Assembly (NCBI GenBank): GCA_944320745.1
Contig: CALUIN010000043.1
Span: 1 to 64,000 of the forward strand
Reading direction: 5' to 3'
Origin: an uncultured Alloprevotella sp.
Lineage (GTDB): Bacteria > Bacteroidota > Bacteroidia > Bacteroidales > Bacteroidaceae
Length of the DNA: 64,000 nt
The stretch's first letter is position 1; each line of letters opens with the position of its first letter. Both the position numbers and the translations under genes were made by a program. Of the stretch, positions 62,244 to 64,000 are shown one piece after another. Below the pieces are notes generated by a model that was given only the letters and a program-made list of their open reading frames with translations, did no database searches and was not told the origin of the DNA.

Positions 62244-62532
62244 AGATGTGTCGATCTTTTTTCGTATAATATAGCCGCGGGGAACGTCCCGTGAAGGGCA
62301 GAGCCGGGAACCCCGTTCCGCTCCCCGGGAAGCCGCTATGCCGCCGCCCGTGGGGCGAATGCCGGCAAAGCAGCGCCGGCTTGGCCGGCATATTCACGCA
62401 CAAAAGTACAAAACAAAATCCACATAAGGGCATACGGGGAAAATGCTCCTTTATTGTTTCAACAAGAATGTTTGACGTTCCTTATCGTATCGTAGTGCAG
62501 GACTTGTAGTCCAACCCTTTTGCCATGATGCC

Positions 62533-64000
62533 TTAGTTTTTATAGTTATCAGGGAAGAAGGTTTCCCAGTTGGTCAAATCATTCGTATTCTCTATTTTCA
62601 TGGGAGCGTATTTCCACAACCCTTTGTCTTCGATAATGACTCCGCCTTTCAAATGCAGCTGAGCGTTGGCTTCACTGTTCATGTAGTCTATCAGCGCATT
62701 GTGCTTGTTGGGGGCTTCCATGTCGCTGCCTACGCTTTTCGTGTCGAACAGGAAGACCTGCCCGTTTTTCATTCGGATTATGAAATCTACATAAAACAGG
62801 CCTTGTGTGCCGCCCATGGTTGTATAGGGGATGGCGTAATGTTGCTTGCCTTCATCTCCATTTTTATACCACCAGTCGATGCTTTCAGTATAATTCTCCA
62901 AAAACGCCTCAAAATGTTGCTCAGGTGTTGATGCTTTCTTTTGTTGGATAAATGGCGTCAGCGCGTGATTCATTGCTTCCGGTACGGCTTGATTGGCGGC
63001 CTCGTTATACTCTCTTGATTCCGGCACTTCCCATTGGTAGGTCTTCAGTGCACGTTTCTTGGCGTCTTCCCTTCGTTTGTTGATTCGTTCAATATACTTG
63101 GCTATGGCCCGGCAGAGAATGTCTTCAAATTTGGGTCGATTGCGGTAATAAAGAATCACCCTGGGAGCCTCTGTTTCGAAGAATCCCAAATATTCTTCCA
63201 TCAATTGATAGAGATATCCACGCAGGGTGGTTACGCTTATTTGCTCAAATCCTGTCAGAAGTTTCTCACAGAAATCCGTCATCATCTTATTCAGCTCTTC
63301 TTGATTGCGGGCGAATTTCTTTATCTTGTTTTCATCAATAAGGGTGGTTCCGGCTTCGCCTGTAACCTCCACGTCACTGACTATCTGCACCTGCACGCCA
63401 TGGTTGTTGAAATCGATATGGTCTGCACGTTCTGCCTGTTCGCGGTTGCGGGCAATGTCATTCAAGAATCCGGAATTGTGTGTTTCCGGTTTGTTCCCTT
63501 CAGTACCATCCTCCTCATCTTCAAATGGGGAAAAGTCAAATGCTTGTTGGAAGGGACATTTGAACCAGCGGTTGTTGAACGTCTCCACCAGCACCGGCCA
63601 GAAGTCGGGTCCCAGTCGGTTGCGGTCAGCGCTCAAGCGCTCGCTATACACTGAAGGCAAGGATACGTTCGTCAAATCCTGGCGGCGACAGGCCACAAGC
63701 GATTTGGAGATATAGTTCATATCTTCCGCCACGATTTCAATGCGGTCGCGGCTCAGGTTGGTATATACCCAGCCGTGGTTCAGCAGCGGGTCGGGATAAT
63801 ATTTTTGTTCGGGCATACGCATGATACGTCCTACGGTCTGAACACCGAAGCTGGTGCTCTGTATCTCGCGGAATATCAGCAATACGGCGGCGCGCGGACA
63901 GTCCCAGCCCAGGGCAATGGCCTGTTTGAACAGCAATACTTCGGTCATGTTGTGATCATTTTCCAGTCCCTCTAAGTTCTGTTTGTCGTTAGAGAGCCAG
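62533..64000 (-). CDS. Type III-like restriction endonuclease/helicase (Res), C-terminal part
   Basis: The frame is open to the right edge, so the 5' part is outside the window; about 489 residues are visible. The end of the helicase core shows GWDCPRAAVLLIFREIQST and motif VI QTVGRIMRMPEQ. A middle region follows, and near the C-terminus lies a PD-(D/E)XK-type nuclease (FYVDFIIRMKNGQ then VFLFDTKSVG, about residues 415-440). This matches the R subunit of type III restriction systems and related DEAD/DEAH restriction helicases. The methyltransferase partner is not visible. The 289-base gap before it has only GC-rich inverted repeats. Confidence 0.85.
   Translation of the reverse strand, partial: WLSNDKQNLEGLENDHNMTEVLLFKQAIALGWDCPRAAVLLIFREIQSTSFGVQTVGRIMRMPEQKYYPDPLLNHGWVYTNLSRDRIEIVAEDMNYISKSLVACRRQDLTNVSLPSVYSERLSADRNRLGPDFWPVLVETFNNRWFKCPFQQAFDFSPFEDEEDGTEGNKPETHNSGFLNDIARNREQAERADHIDFNNHGVQVQIVSDVEVTGEAGTTLIDENKIKKFARNQEELNKMMTDFCEKLLTGFEQISVTTLRGYLYQLMEEYLGFFETEAPRVILYYRNRPKFEDILCRAIAKYIERINKRREDAKKRALKTYQWEVPESREYNEAANQAVPEAMNHALTPFIQQKKASTPEQHFEAFLENYTESIDWWYKNGDEGKQHYAIPYTTMGGTQGLFYVDFIIRMKNGQVFLFDTKSVGSDMEAPNKHNALIDYMNSEANAQLHLKGGVIIEDKGLWKYAPMKIENTNDLTNWETFFPDNYKN

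Noticed and set aside
62270..62400. Insertion-sequence end or attachment site
   Set aside because: GC-rich inverted pieces are present but no transposase, integrase or target duplication.

Overview
The window is a stretch of Bacteroidales (phylum Bacteroidota) chromosome. The evidence is the gene content: GldE, a Bacteroidota-type RNA polymerase omega, Rho with a long N-terminal extension, an AdoMet-domain-less MetH, DUF4293, DUF2200 and META-domain lipoproteins. The promoters agree, with many TAnnTTTG -7 boxes, eight of which have a TTG -33 box exactly 20 nt upstream. Base composition is moderately GC-rich. I can place it to order, not to genus. No rRNA, tRNA, CRISPR array or intact insertion sequence was recognised.

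Layout. The left edge (1-2800) is an accessory junction: the 3' end of a type I restriction hsdR abuts a glycosyltransferase that has lost its 5' half, followed by a sugar permease of the FucP type. From 2900 to 4000 lies a small divergent DUF2200/AlkZ-related pair. From 4500 to 11143 there is a tight seven-gene operon: a TetR regulator with a palindromic operator at its promoter, a TolC-like channel, an HlyD adaptor, two ABC ATPases and two ABC-2 permeases. This is a YbhFSRG-like exporter. Small secreted proteins, an SMR-exporter remnant, an acetyltransferase and a phosphopantetheinyl transferase follow (11258-13886).

The core (13867-62243) is mostly housekeeping: gldE-ssb, DUF4293-rpoZ-bamD, dnaG, a cell-wall glucosaminidase, envelope proteins (a W/G-rich secreted protein, a FadL-like porin, a META lipoprotein), YigZ, a flavodoxin, nagA, trxA, dnaE, thiE-thiC, a RelA-type (p)ppGpp synthetase, nudC, a phosphohexomutase, a zinc alcohol dehydrogenase, rubrerythrin, rho, a MaoC/nucleosidase/dapA operon, smpB-metH-mannanase, a DMP19-like protein, a DbpA-like helicase, a LolC-type permease, an aminotransferase, and a glycosyltransferase overlapping a C-GCAxxG-C-C protein. 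The right edge (62533-64000) is the 3' part of a type III-like restriction helicase/nuclease, so restriction genes bound both ends.

The most unusual structure is a dispersed repeat family: five intergenic loci (17454, 27145, 38556, 51314, 60569) each carry 2-4 tandem imperfect 21-bp units sharing a core like ACGGGGCTAAGCC, in either orientation, so that neighbouring units often form hairpins. The exact 21-bp step equals two helical turns. A second candidate novelty is a short terminated RNA of about 65 nt on the minus strand near 48750-48812, with its own promoter, just upstream of a very small secreted protein.
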